Assembly: GCA_029266495.1 (NCBI GenBank)
Contig: JAQSWS010000012.1
Span: 1 to 64,000 of the forward strand
Direction: 5' to 3'
Source: Rariglobus sp.
GTDB lineage: Bacteria > Verrucomicrobiota > Verrucomicrobiia > Opitutales > Opitutaceae
Length of the DNA: 64,000 nucleotides
The position numbers and the translations under genes are program-made. Below, in pieces: positions 54,330-63,730 of this stretch (position 1 is the stretch's first letter; every line of letters begins with the position of its first letter). Under the pieces are notes generated by a model. That model ran no database searches, had not been told where the DNA came from, and saw only the letters and a program-made list of their open reading frames with translations.

Positions 54330-57260
54330 ATGAAACCCCGCCATCACCCCTTTCTTTCACTCGGCCTCGCGCTGCTCACCACCACCGCTTTTGCCGCTCT
54401 GCCAACCGGGACAAATACCGCGGGCCAGCTCCAGCTCACCAGCCAGCTCACCACCACCAAGCCGGAGTCCTTCGCCTTCACCCCGCTGCAAAACGGCGTC
54501 CAGCTCCGCGTCGGCGACGTGGTCAAAAACGTCCTCTTCTACGGGCCCGGCATCGTGCGCGTGAACGCCAGCTTGGGCCAGGCCCACACCGCGCATCCCA
54601 GTCTCACCGTCGTGCTCACACCGCCGGCTGTGCCGTTCGAGGTCACCGACACCGCCGCGGACCTTCAGCTCTCCACCGCCAGCCTGCGCGTGGTCGTCGA
54701 TAAAAAAACCGGCTCCCTCACCTTCCTCCGTCCCGACGGCAGCGTCATCACCCGCGAGCGCGCCGACCGCCCCGCCGAAATCAAACAGGTGGCGATCTCC
54801 GGCGCCCCCACCTACGAGGTGAAACAAACCTTCACCCTCGCGGCCGACGAGTCCTTGTATGGCCTCGGTCAATACGACAATCGCTACATGGATTATCGCG
54901 GCCAGCAGGTCCACATGGTCCAGACCAACATCGGCATCGTCGTTCCCTTCCTCCTTTCGACTAGACGCTACGGCATCATGTGGGACTCCGCCTCCAGGAG
55001 CACCTTCAAGGACGACGCCTCCGGCGCCACCTTCTGGTCCGAAAGTTCACCCGCCGGCGTGGACTACTACCTCGTCGCCGGCGAGTCCATGGACGGCGTC
55101 ATCGCCAGCTACCGCCGCCTCACCGGACCGGCTCCGATGTTTCCCAAGGCCGCCTTCGGCCTCTTCATGAGCAAGGAGCGTTACAAGACCCAGAACGAGC
55201 TCGTCGGCGTCGTGAAACGCTTCCGCCAGGACGGGTTCCCTCTCGATTACATCGTCCAGGACTGGCAATACTGGGGCGGCGACAAGGACGGCACCTGGAG
55301 CGGCATGACCTGGAACAAGGACCGCTTCCCCGATCCCGCCGGCGCCATCCGCGAAATCCACGGCCTCAACGCCAAGGTGATGATCTCCATCTGGCCCTCC
55401 GTCGGCAACGACACCGAGCTCGCCCGCGAACTCGACGCGAAGGGACTCCGCCACGAGCCCCTCCACTGGATCTCCAAGAAAGCGCGCATCTACGACGCCT
55501 TCAGCCCCGAAGGCCGCGCCATTTATTTCAAACACATCAAGAAAGGCCTCTTCGACGTCGGTATCGACGCCCTCTGGATGGACGGCACCGAGGTCGAGGT
55601 CGGCACCGCCTGCCACGACCCGAAACGCGTCGAGGCCGACATCAAAAGCCTCGGGAATAACGCGCTGGGTGATTACACCCGCAACCTCAACGCCTACACC
55701 CTCGTCACCACGCAAGGCACCTACGAAGGCCAGCGCGCCACCTCCGACAAACGCGTTCTCACCCTCACCCGTTCCGCCTGGAACGGCCAGCAGCGCTACG
55801 CCGCGCTTTCCTGGTCCGGTGACACCACCGCAAGCTGGGAAACCTTCCGCAACCAGATCGCCGGCGGCGTCAACGTCGCCATGGCCGGCCAGCCCTACTG
55901 GACCCAGGACACCGGCGGCTTCTTCATCCCCGGCCAATATCGCAGCGGCGAACACAGCAACGCCGAATACCGCGAACTCTTCACCCGCTGGCACCAGTTC
56001 GCCGTTTTTAATCCCGTCTACCGCATCCACGGCACCGCCATTCAACGCGAACCCTATCTCTTCCGCGACAGCGACCCCGAGTTCTACGCCTCGCTCCGCT
56101 CCGCCGCCAGCCTTCGGTATCGACTTATCCCCTACATCTACGGCCTCGCCTGGCAGAGCACCGACCGTGGCTACACGATGATGCGCGGCCTCCCGATGGA
56201 CTTCCCCGACGACCCGAAGGCCCGCAAACTCGACGATCAGTTCCTCTTCGGCCGCTCCTTCCTCGTCCACCCCGTCACCCGCGCCATCCAGCGCGTGGGC
56301 ACCCCGCCGCCGCCCGCCATCCAGGCGGAATTCCTCCAGACCCCCGACGGCCGCCCCGGCGTCGCCGTCGAATACTTTGAAGGCCGAAACTTCGAGAAAT
56401 CCGTCAGCAAGGCCGTCGACCCAAAGATCGATTACACCTGGCCCGGCCCGCCCCTCGCCGAGCCGCCCGCCGGCCTTCGCGGCCTCGACAACTTCTCCGG
56501 CCGCTGGGCAGGCGTGATCGTCGCCGCCGAGGACGGCGAGCACGAGATCGGCGTCGAGGGCGACGACGGTTTCCGCCTCTGGCTCGACGGCAAACTCGCC
56601 GCCGAAGACTGGCGCGACGCCGGCATGCGCTTCAAGGGCACGAAGGTCACTCTTCGCAAAGGCCAGCGCCTCCCCTTCAAGATCAACTATTACCAAGGCA
56701 TCCACGCCCGCGGCCTCCGCCTCGGCTGGCGCACCCCGGGTCAGCTCGCCTCCGGCGCGGGCGGCATCAACAACGCGGTCGAGACCTACCTCCCCGCCGG
56801 CGCCGACTGGTATGATTTCTGGACGAACGCGCGCCACTCCGGCGGAGCCCTCGTCTCCACGGCCTGTCCGCTCGATCGCTTCCCGCTCTTCGTGCGCGCC
56901 GGCTCCATTGTCCCGATGAGCCCGGTCATGAATTACGTCACCGAGAAACCCGACGCGCCTTACGAAATCCGCGTCTACTCAGGCGCCGACGCCACGTTCA
57001 CGCTCTACGAAGACGACAACGAAACCTACGCCTACGAAAAGGGCCAGCGCGCCACCGTCACGCTCACCTGGGATGACGCCCGGCGCACCCTCTCCATCGG
57101 CAAGCGCCAGGGCTCCTTCCCCGGCATGATCGCCGCGCGCAAGCTCCGCATTGTCTGGATACGCCCGAATCACGGCGCGGGCATTTCACCAGTTGAACAA
57201 CCCGACACCGAGATCAACTATACCGGCGGGCATGTAACCGTCTCTGCGCCTCGTCCATAA
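54330..57260 (+). CDS. Secreted GH31 alpha-glycosidase (alpha-xylosidase type) with PA14 insert
   Basis: The 976-residue protein has a signal peptide (TTTAFAALP) and the GH31 N-terminal sandwich ending SLYGLGQYDNRYMDYRG. The barrel has PLDYIVQDWQYWGG, the nucleophile Asp in DALWMDGTEVEVG and the acid/base Asp in ALSWSGDTTASWETF. After IYGLAWQSTDRGYTMMRGLPMDF a PA14-type carbohydrate-binding module is inserted (about 675-805, VAVEYFEGRNFEKSV to HARGLRLGWRTPG). The C-terminal sandwich resumes at TYLPAGADWYDFWTN. GH31 with PA14 is common in alpha-xylosidases from xyloglucan loci. In this arabinogalactan-like context alpha-galactosidase or alpha-xylosidase are both possible. Confidence 0.92.
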   Translation: MKPRHHPFLSLGLALLTTTAFAALPTGTNTAGQLQLTSQLTTTKPESFAFTPLQNGVQLRVGDVVKNVLFYGPGIVRVNASLGQAHTAHPSLTVVLTPPAVPFEVTDTAADLQLSTASLRVVVDKKTGSLTFLRPDGSVITRERADRPAEIKQVAISGAPTYEVKQTFTLAADESLYGLGQYDNRYMDYRGQQVHMVQTNIGIVVPFLLSTRRYGIMWDSASRSTFKDDASGATFWSESSPAGVDYYLVAGESMDGVIASYRRLTGPAPMFPKAAFGLFMSKERYKTQNELVGVVKRFRQDGFPLDYIVQDWQYWGGDKDGTWSGMTWNKDRFPDPAGAIREIHGLNAKVMISIWPSVGNDTELARELDAKGLRHEPLHWISKKARIYDAFSPEGRAIYFKHIKKGLFDVGIDALWMDGTEVEVGTACHDPKRVEADIKSLGNNALGDYTRNLNAYTLVTTQGTYEGQRATSDKRVLTLTRSAWNGQQRYAALSWSGDTTASWETFRNQIAGGVNVAMAGQPYWTQDTGGFFIPGQYRSGEHSNAEYRELFTRWHQFAVFNPVYRIHGTAIQREPYLFRDSDPEFYASLRSAASLRYRLIPYIYGLAWQSTDRGYTMMRGLPMDFPDDPKARKLDDQFLFGRSFLVHPVTRAIQRVGTPPPPAIQAEFLQTPDGRPGVAVEYFEGRNFEKSVSKAVDPKIDYTWPGPPLAEPPAGLRGLDNFSGRWAGVIVAAEDGEHEIGVEGDDGFRLWLDGKLAAEDWRDAGMRFKGTKVTLRKGQRLPFKINYYQGIHARGLRLGWRTPGQLASGAGGINNAVETYLPAGADWYDFWTNARHSGGALVSTACPLDRFPLFVRAGSIVPMSPVMNYVTEKPDAPYEIRVYSGADATFTLYEDDNETYAYEKGQRATVTLTWDDARRTLSIGKRQGSFPGMIAARKLRIVWIRPNHGAGISPVEQPDTEINYTGGHVTVSAPRP

Positions 57261-57358
57261 AGGCCGGACAATACCCGGCCCCTCGGCAGGCACGCCACCA
57301 GTCGTAGATCACCTGCGATCGGCCGGCGTGCTGACGGACGCATTTCGCCAGACTCCTC

Positions 57359-57374
57359 GCGTTATGGTTAACGC
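57359..57374. promoter_or_regulatory. Putative operator, perfect GCGTTA-TGGT-TAACGC, ahead of GH27
   Basis: A perfect 6+6 bp inverted repeat with 4-bp spacer lies 124 bp upstream of the GH27 start in a 238-bp gap. It suggests that GH27, GH43 and the alpha/beta hydrolase form a separately controlled unit. Confidence 0.6.
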
Positions 57375-57498
57375 TCGCTCATCCTCGGCGAATGCCCCGC
57401 ATCCGGTCGTCTTGGGCTTACCCCGCACGGTGTCCGCCCCCTCACTCGTGTGCCATCAGGCCACACATTACCCTCCATCCTGTTCGCGCCCCTCGCTC

Positions 57499-58842
57499 AT
57501 GATCCGAACCACCCTTTGTTCTCTGCTGATCGTCTGCACCGCCTCGGCTGCGTCCGATTTCCACGCGTGGGCGCCCGCACCTCCCATGGGATGGAACAGC
57601 TGGGACTGCTTCGGCACGACCGTGACCGAGGCGCAAACCAAGGCGCAGACCGACTTCATGGCGGAGAAACTCAAGTCCCACGGCTGGGACTACATCGTCG
57701 TCGACATCCAGTGGTATGAGCCCTCCGCCAAGGGCCACGACTACAAGAAGGATGCTCCCCTCGCCATGGACGCGTTCAGCCGGCTCGTCCCCGCCCCTGA
57801 AAAGTTTCCCTCCGCCGCCAACGGCGCCGGTTTCAAGCCGCTCGCCGATTACGTCCACGCCAAGAGCCTCAAGTTCGGCATTCACATGATGCGCGGCATC
57901 TCCCGCCAGGCCGTAAAACAAAACACCCCCATCAAGGGCACCACCGCCCGCGCCGCCGATATCGCGGACACCACCAGCACCTGCCCGTGGAATCCCGACA
58001 TGTATGGCGTCGATATGAGCAAGCCCGGTGCACAGGCCTACTACGACTCGCTCATGGAACAGGTCGTCTCCTGGGGCGTGGACTTCGTTAAAATCGACGA
58101 CCTCAGCCGCCCCTATCACCAGGCCGAAATCGAGGGTATCCGCAAAGCCATCGACAAAACCGGCCGGCCCGTCGTCTTCAGCACCTCTCCCGGCGAAACA
58201 CCCCTCTCCGCCGGCCCGCACGTCAATCGACACGCCAACATGTGGCGCATCAGCGACGATTTCTGGGACGACTGGAAGGCCCTGCTCGCCCAGTTCAAAC
58301 GCCTCCACGACTGGACCCCGTTCCGCGCTCCCGGCGCGTATCCCGACGCCGACATGCTGCCGCTCGGCGCCATCAAGTTCGGCAAGAAAACCCGCTTCAC
58401 GCCCGACGAACAGATCACAATGATGACGCTCTGGAGCATCGCCCGCTCTCCGCTCATCCACGGCGGCGACATGACCAGGACCGACGAATTCACGCTCTCC
58501 TTGCTCACCAACGACGGCGTGCTCGCCGTCAATCAGCACAGCGAAAACAACCGCCAGCTCTTCCGCACCGACGACGATCTCATCGCCTGGATCGCCGACG
58601 TGCCCGCCTCCGCCGACAAATACCTCGCCGTCTTCAACACCCGCAACGCTCCGAAAGATGCCGCGAAAGGCGCAACTGTGCCCGTCCCTGTCACACTCGC
58701 CGACACCGGTCTCACCGGCTCCGGTCCCGTGCGTATTCACGATCTCTGGACAAAAAAAGACCTCGGCACCGCAAGCGCCGGGTTCGCTCCCGAGGTTCCC
58801 TTCCACGGCGCCCGCCTCTTCCGCCTCACCCCCGCGAAATGA
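57499..58842 (+). CDS. Secreted GH27 alpha-galactosidase or beta-L-arabinopyranosidase
   Basis: The start at 57499 (MIRTTLCSLLIVCTASAASDF) gives a signal peptide; the long track N-terminus covers the promoter region. The 447-residue protein opens with APPMGWNSWDCFGTTVTEAQ, the GH27 signature, and has YIVVDIQWYEP, the nucleophile Asp in GVDFVKIDDLSRPYH, the acid/base Asp in NMWRISDDFWDDWKALL and SIARSPLIHGGDMT. A C-terminal beta domain follows. GH27 includes alpha-galactosidases and enzymes removing beta-L-arabinopyranose from arabinogalactan proteins; the motifs seen do not separate them. The GH43 gene follows after 1 bp. Confidence 0.93.
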   Translation: MIRTTLCSLLIVCTASAASDFHAWAPAPPMGWNSWDCFGTTVTEAQTKAQTDFMAEKLKSHGWDYIVVDIQWYEPSAKGHDYKKDAPLAMDAFSRLVPAPEKFPSAANGAGFKPLADYVHAKSLKFGIHMMRGISRQAVKQNTPIKGTTARAADIADTTSTCPWNPDMYGVDMSKPGAQAYYDSLMEQVVSWGVDFVKIDDLSRPYHQAEIEGIRKAIDKTGRPVVFSTSPGETPLSAGPHVNRHANMWRISDDFWDDWKALLAQFKRLHDWTPFRAPGAYPDADMLPLGAIKFGKKTRFTPDEQITMMTLWSIARSPLIHGGDMTRTDEFTLSLLTNDGVLAVNQHSENNRQLFRTDDDLIAWIADVPASADKYLAVFNTRNAPKDAAKGATVPVPVTLADTGLTGSGPVRIHDLWTKKDLGTASAGFAPEVPFHGARLFRLTPAK

Positions 58843-58843
58843 C

Positions 58844-59818
58844 ATGAAACTCCCCTTCTCGTTAGCCGCCGCCCTGCTGTTGCCCTGCGCACTCCGGGCC
58901 GCCAATCCCATCATCACCGACGTCTTCACCGCCGATCCCGCCGTCATCGTGCACAACGACACGGTGTATCTCTACGTCGGCCAGGACGAGTCGCCCGAGA
59001 AAAATTCCCGCTACGTGATGAATCGCTGGCTGGTCTATTCCTCGACCGACCTCGTCAACTGGACCGCCCATGGTTCCCCGCTCTCCCCCGCCGACTTCAC
59101 CTGGGCCAAAAATGACGCTTGGGCCGGCCACGTCATCGAGAAAGGCGGCAAGTTCTATTGGTATGTCCCCATGAACCACGCCACCATCGGCGGCAAATCC
59201 ATCGGCGTCGCCGTAGCCGACTCGCCCCTCGGCCCGTTCAAAGACGCCCGCGGTTCCGCTCTCGTGACGAACGATATGACCAAGGCCACCAAGATCGGCT
59301 GGGACGACATCGACCCCACCGCCTTCATCGACGATGACGGTCAGGCCTGGCTCTTCTGGGGCAACCAAAAGTGCTACTACGCCAGGCTGAAACCCAACAT
59401 GACCGAGCTCGACGGCCCCATCCAGGTTGTCCCCGACGACCAGGTTAAAAACTTCACCGAGGCCCCGTGGGTTCACAAACGCGGCAACCTTTACTATCTC
59501 TCCTACGCCACCGGCTTCCCCGAGAAAATCGCCTACGCCACCTCCGATAAAATCACCGGCCCCTGGACCCCTCGCGGCCTCCTCTCCGAAGGCGCGTTCA
59601 ACAGCAACACCATCCACCAGGCGATCATCGACTACAAAGGGCAGTCCTACTTCTTCTACCACAACGGAGCTGTCCAGCATCCCAATACCGGCGACAGCCA
59701 CCGCCGCTCCGTCTGCATCGACCACCTCTACTACAACCCCGACGGCACCCTGAAGCGCGTCCTCCAGACCACCGAAGGCGTAAGCCCGCCCCCCGCCCGC
59801 CCGACAGCGCCCCGCTGA
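58844..59818 (+). CDS. Secreted GH43 glycosidase
   Basis: The start at 58844 (MKLPFSLAAALLLPCALRAANP) lies one base after the GH27 stop and gives a signal peptide; the track start inside GH27 is rejected. The 324-residue propeller has the base Asp in TDVFTADPAVIVHNDTVYLY, the second Asp in WDDIDPTAFIDDDGQAWLFWG and the acid Glu in VKNFTEAPWVHKRGNLYYLSY. The overall sequence is of the beta-xylosidase/alpha-L-arabinofuranosidase type. The stop overlaps the next start as TGATG, showing tight coupling to the alpha/beta hydrolase. Confidence 0.93.
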   Translation: MKLPFSLAAALLLPCALRAANPIITDVFTADPAVIVHNDTVYLYVGQDESPEKNSRYVMNRWLVYSSTDLVNWTAHGSPLSPADFTWAKNDAWAGHVIEKGGKFYWYVPMNHATIGGKSIGVAVADSPLGPFKDARGSALVTNDMTKATKIGWDDIDPTAFIDDDGQAWLFWGNQKCYYARLKPNMTELDGPIQVVPDDQVKNFTEAPWVHKRGNLYYLSYATGFPEKIAYATSDKITGPWTPRGLLSEGAFNSNTIHQAIIDYKGQSYFFYHNGAVQHPNTGDSHRRSVCIDHLYYNPDGTLKRVLQTTEGVSPPPARPTAPR

Positions 59819-61343
59819 TGCCCCACCGCCTGGCCCAGCTCATCCTTGCGCTCGGCTGCGTCGTCCTCTGCGTATTCGGTTCTCCCTTACAAGCTGCCGA
59901 ATGGCAGTGGTCCGCCCCCGACGGCGAGGCGCGTGCCTACCTGTGGATTCCACCGGATTGCCTGCGCGTGCGAGGCATCGTCGTCGCCAGCCACAACATG
60001 GTCGAGCAAGGCATCCTCGAACACCCGGCCCTGCGCGGCACACTCGCCCGGCTCGGCTTCGCCGAGCTCTGGGTCGTGCCCTACCTCGACGCCACGTTCG
60101 ATTTCAACCACGGCGCCGGTGAACACTTCGAACGCATCGTCGCCGATCTCGCCGCCCGCTCCGGCTATCACGAACTCCGACACGCCCCCGTCGTGCCCCT
60201 CGGCCACTCGGCGTGCGCGACGTTTCCCTGGAACTTCGCCGCGTGGAACCCCGCCCGAACCCTCGCCCTCATCTCCTATCACGGCGACGCGCCCCGCACC
60301 ACGCTCACCGGCAACGGCAAACCGCGCATTGACTGGGGCGATCGCACCATCGACGGCATCCCCGCCCTCATGGTCATGGGTGAATACGAATGGTGGGAGG
60401 ACCGCCTCACCCCCGCCTTCGCCTTCCAGTCCGCGCATCCGCGCACACCGGTCGCCTTCCTCGCCGACGCCGGACGAGGCCACTTCGACTACGCCGACCG
60501 CACCGTTGCGTTTCTCGCCCGCTTCATCGAAAAAGCCGCCACCCTCCGCCTCCCCGGCGATGCGCCCCTCGATCGTCCCATCGCGCTCAAGCCGGTCGAC
60601 CCACGCAACGGCTGGCGCATCGACCGCTGGCACCCCGGCGCCCCGCCCTCTGCCCCGGCCGCGCCTTACGCCACCTACACCGGCGACCCGCACACCGCCT
60701 TCTGGTGCTTCGATGAAGAAATGGCCCGCACCACCGAGGCCATCTATGCCGGGCAACGTCATAAAAAGCCGCAGCTCCTGAGCGTCACCGATGGACATCA
60801 ACCTGGACCGGTCTGCCCGCCGACAATCCCCTCAGCCACGCCAGCGGCGGCGGCCCCATCACGCTCTCCCGCATTGTCGGCCCCTTCGTCCAGACCAGTC
60901 CCGATACGTTCGAACTCCGCTTCGGCCGCGCCGAATACACAGCCAACCGCCGCAACCACGACCTCTGGTTCGTGGCCGCCCACCCGGGCGACGAGCACCA
61001 CAAGAGCGCCGTGCAACAGGCGATGGTCCGGGTCACCCCCACCCGCGACGGCGCGCCCCAACGCATCACCTTCCCCGAAATCCCCGATCAGCCCGCCGGT
61101 GCAGCCACCCTCCGCCTCGACGCCTCATCCGACGCCGGCCTGCCCGTTTCCTACTACGTCCGTGAAGGTCCCGCCGAGATCGACGGCGCCACGTTGCGTT
61201 TTACCCCGGCCCCACCCCGTGCCCGCTATCCCCTCGAAATCACCGTTGTCGCCTGGCAATTCGGCCGTCCCGCCGAACCGAAGGTCAACACCGCCGCACC
61301 CGTCGAGCGCACGTTCCGCATCCTCGGACCCGCCGCCCGCTGA
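59818..61343 (+). pseudogene. Secreted alpha/beta hydrolase-like protein, frameshifted
   Basis: Starts at 59818 overlapping the GH43 stop. Signal peptide (GSPLQAAEW) and alpha/beta hydrolase features: nucleophile elbow VVPLGHSACATFPWNF, ALISYHGDAP, ALMVMGEYEWWED and a probable catalytic His in GRGHFDYAD. At about 60800, after KKPQLLSVTDG, the frame turns into Pro/Ser/Arg low-complexity sequence. In the +2 frame a protein-like sequence resumes at once (TWTGLPADNP, then ELRFGRAEYTANRRNHDLWFVAAHPGDEHH) and runs to a stop at 61343 (RILGPAAR). Loss of one base near CATCAACCTGG would explain it. Either the gene is broken or the assembly has an indel. The role may be carbohydrate ester removal; unproven. 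Confidence 0.75.
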
Positions 61344-61345
61344 CA

Positions 61346-63730
61346 CTATGCCCCCTTTCCCTTGCCGTGCGCCCAGGCACGCAGCAATGCGTCGCTGAGA
61401 TCACTCAGCTTGACCGGCTTGCTGACGTAGTCGTCGATGCCTTCGCTCAGAAATCGTTCCCGATCCCCCACCATGGCCGTCGCCGTCATCGCGATAATCC
61501 ACGGCTGCGGCATTCCGGTCCGTGCCCGCAATTTCCGCGTCGCCTCCAGTCCATCCATCACCGGCATGTGTATGTCCATGAAAACGACATCGTAGTTGCG
61601 ACTGGTGAACGCGTCGACCACCTCGCTCCCGTTGCCAGCGACATCGACCCGGTAACCCAGCTTCAACAACATGCGCCGCGCCACGAGCTGATTCACCGAA
61701 TTGTCCTCCGCGACGATGATCGAAATCGGATGATCCCGCGCAATTTCGACTATGGACGGTGGGGGCGCCGCGGACTCAACGCCCAATACCCCGGTCCGAT
61801 CGAATGATTTCAACAGGGCGTCGTGGAGGACGTGGGGCCTTACCGGCTTGTCGATGATTTGAGTGATCCCGAGGCCTTGGGCCGCCGAACGAATGGATTC
61901 CTTTGAGCCGGACGTCAGAAAAATGATCGGGACGTTGCCGGGCGTGTGCTGCGCGCGTAATTTTCCCGCCAGCATCAACCCGTCGCACTCCGGCATATGA
62001 AAATCCAGCAGGCATGCGTCGAAACTTTTTTCCGACAACACAACCCGGAGCGCCTCCGCCGCTCCCTCCGCTTCGCGAACCTTCGCCCCCCAGCCTTCCA
62101 CATAGAGCTGGAGGATTCGCCGGTTGGTCGCGTTGTCATCCACCACGAGTATTCTCCGGCCGGCGACTGATGCTCCGCGCGACGCCGGGATGCTCGTCTC
62201 CCGCGTTTCCCCCGTCGCGACGTTCCCCACCCTTGTCGTGAATCGAAACGTCGAACCCACGCCTTCCTGGCTTTCGACTTCAATGGTTCCTCCCATGATT
62301 TCCACCAGTCGCTTGCTGATCGCCAGGCCCAGGCCCGTCCCTCCGAACCGCCGCGTCGTCGATGAGTCAACCTGGCTGAAGTTCAGGAACAGTCGGTCCT
62401 GCTTGTCCTTTGGAATTCCAATCCCCGTGTCACGCACGCTGAACGCGAGCATGCACGTCGTTGGATCATCGCCCGGTTGGGATAGCAACTTCACCGCCAC
62501 TTCGACTTCGCCACCTGCGGTGAACTTCACCGCATTGCTGCCAAGGTTCGACAGGATCTGGCGGAGGCGGGTCACATCGCCTGTCACCAGATGCGGCACG
62601 TCGCGATCGATTCGATACATCAATTCGATCTTGGCTTCGTGCGCCTCCGCCTTGAAGAGCATGAGCGATTCCTCGACGCAGGATATCAAATCGAATTCCT
62701 GCTGTTCCAGTTCGAGGCTTCCCGATTCGATTTTCGAAAAATCGAGGATGTCGCTGATCAATACCAGCAGGGTCTCGCCAGACCCGCGGATCGTTTCCAC
62801 GTATTCCTGCTGCTCCGGAGACATCGGGGTTTCGAGCAGCAGGCTGGTCATTCCGATCACCCCGTTCATGGGCGTTCGGATTTCATGGCTCATGTTCGCC
62901 AGAAACGCGGAACGGGCGCGCAGCGACTGCTCCGCGATCTCCTTCGCCTCCTCCAGTGCTTTTTCGTCCGCCTTGCGGCCCGTGATGTCAGAAACGATCC
63001 CCAGCATCTTTGCCGGTTTCCCCTCGGCGTTCCGATACACGCGTCCCTTGGACTCGATCCAGTGCAGCGAATCATCCGGCCAGGCAATCCGGCATTGCAT
63101 GCTGAATTCCCCGGTGCTGAACGCCTGCTCGAACGCCTGCTTCACGCGTCCGTAATCCTCGGTCACCACGTGACGCATGAAAATGTCGAAGTCCCACTTG
63201 GGCTGCAGCGAATCGTATCCGAAAATCTGATCGTGCCGAAGCGAACGCATCGAGGTATTGGTGACCAGGTCCAGCTCCCACGCGCCCATCTGCGCGGAAT
63301 CCAGGGCGAGTTCCAGCCGGCGCCGGTTTTCCAGGAGTTCTTCTTCAGCCTGACGATGCTTGATCGCGTAGCGGATTGAGCGATCAAGCATTGCCGGCGT
63401 GATTTGCCCCTTCACCAGATAGTCGGAAGCACCGGCGGCCAGGGCGGTCTGGTCCAGATCCGGCATCTCCGAACCGGTGAGTAAAATGAACGGCAACCTC
63501 GCATTCAACTCCCGGGCTTGACGCAAAAGGTGCACCCCGTCCTCCACGCCAAGGTGGTGGTCCAGGAGACAAACGTCGTAAATGCCACTTAGGATCTCCT
63601 TCAATCCTTCATCGTAACTAGCCGCGCATCGCACCTCATACCGGGCTCCGTAAGCCCCCCTGAATAGATGCTTGGTAAGCTCAAGGTCCTGGGGACTGTC
63701 ATCAACTACAAGCACTCGAAGGTTGGCCAT
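61346..63730 (-). CDS. Hybrid sensor histidine kinase with three receiver domains (BarA-like layout)
   Basis: The 794-residue cytoplasmic protein begins with a receiver (about 1-125; LRVLVVDDSPQDLELTKH, phosphoacceptor in VCLLDHHLG), then a PAS/PAC domain (about 140-265, ending MLGIVSDITGRKADE). The HisKA phosphosite is in FLANMSHEIRTPMNGVIGM, near residue 288. The HATPase (about 395-515) shows NLGSNAVKF, DTGIGIP and GGTGLGLAISKRLVE. Two more receivers follow: about 530-645 (ILVVDDNATNRRIL, CLLDFHMPECDG) and about 665-785 (IIVAEDNSVNQLVARRML, VVFMDIHMPVMDG). There is no Hpt domain, so phosphotransfer to a separate protein is expected. A perfect operator-like repeat lies 120 bp upstream. It is convergent with the polysaccharide operon. 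Confidence 0.92.
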   Translation of the reverse strand: MANLRVLVVDDSPQDLELTKHLFRGAYGARYEVRCAASYDEGLKEILSGIYDVCLLDHHLGVEDGVHLLRQARELNARLPFILLTGSEMPDLDQTALAAGASDYLVKGQITPAMLDRSIRYAIKHRQAEEELLENRRRLELALDSAQMGAWELDLVTNTSMRSLRHDQIFGYDSLQPKWDFDIFMRHVVTEDYGRVKQAFEQAFSTGEFSMQCRIAWPDDSLHWIESKGRVYRNAEGKPAKMLGIVSDITGRKADEKALEEAKEIAEQSLRARSAFLANMSHEIRTPMNGVIGMTSLLLETPMSPEQQEYVETIRGSGETLLVLISDILDFSKIESGSLELEQQEFDLISCVEESLMLFKAEAHEAKIELMYRIDRDVPHLVTGDVTRLRQILSNLGSNAVKFTAGGEVEVAVKLLSQPGDDPTTCMLAFSVRDTGIGIPKDKQDRLFLNFSQVDSSTTRRFGGTGLGLAISKRLVEIMGGTIEVESQEGVGSTFRFTTRVGNVATGETRETSIPASRGASVAGRRILVVDDNATNRRILQLYVEGWGAKVREAEGAAEALRVVLSEKSFDACLLDFHMPECDGLMLAGKLRAQHTPGNVPIIFLTSGSKESIRSAAQGLGITQIIDKPVRPHVLHDALLKSFDRTGVLGVESAAPPPSIVEIARDHPISIIVAEDNSVNQLVARRMLLKLGYRVDVAGNGSEVVDAFTSRNYDVVFMDIHMPVMDGLEATRKLRARTGMPQPWIIAMTATAMVGDRERFLSEGIDDYVSKPVKLSDLSDALLRAWAHGKGKGA

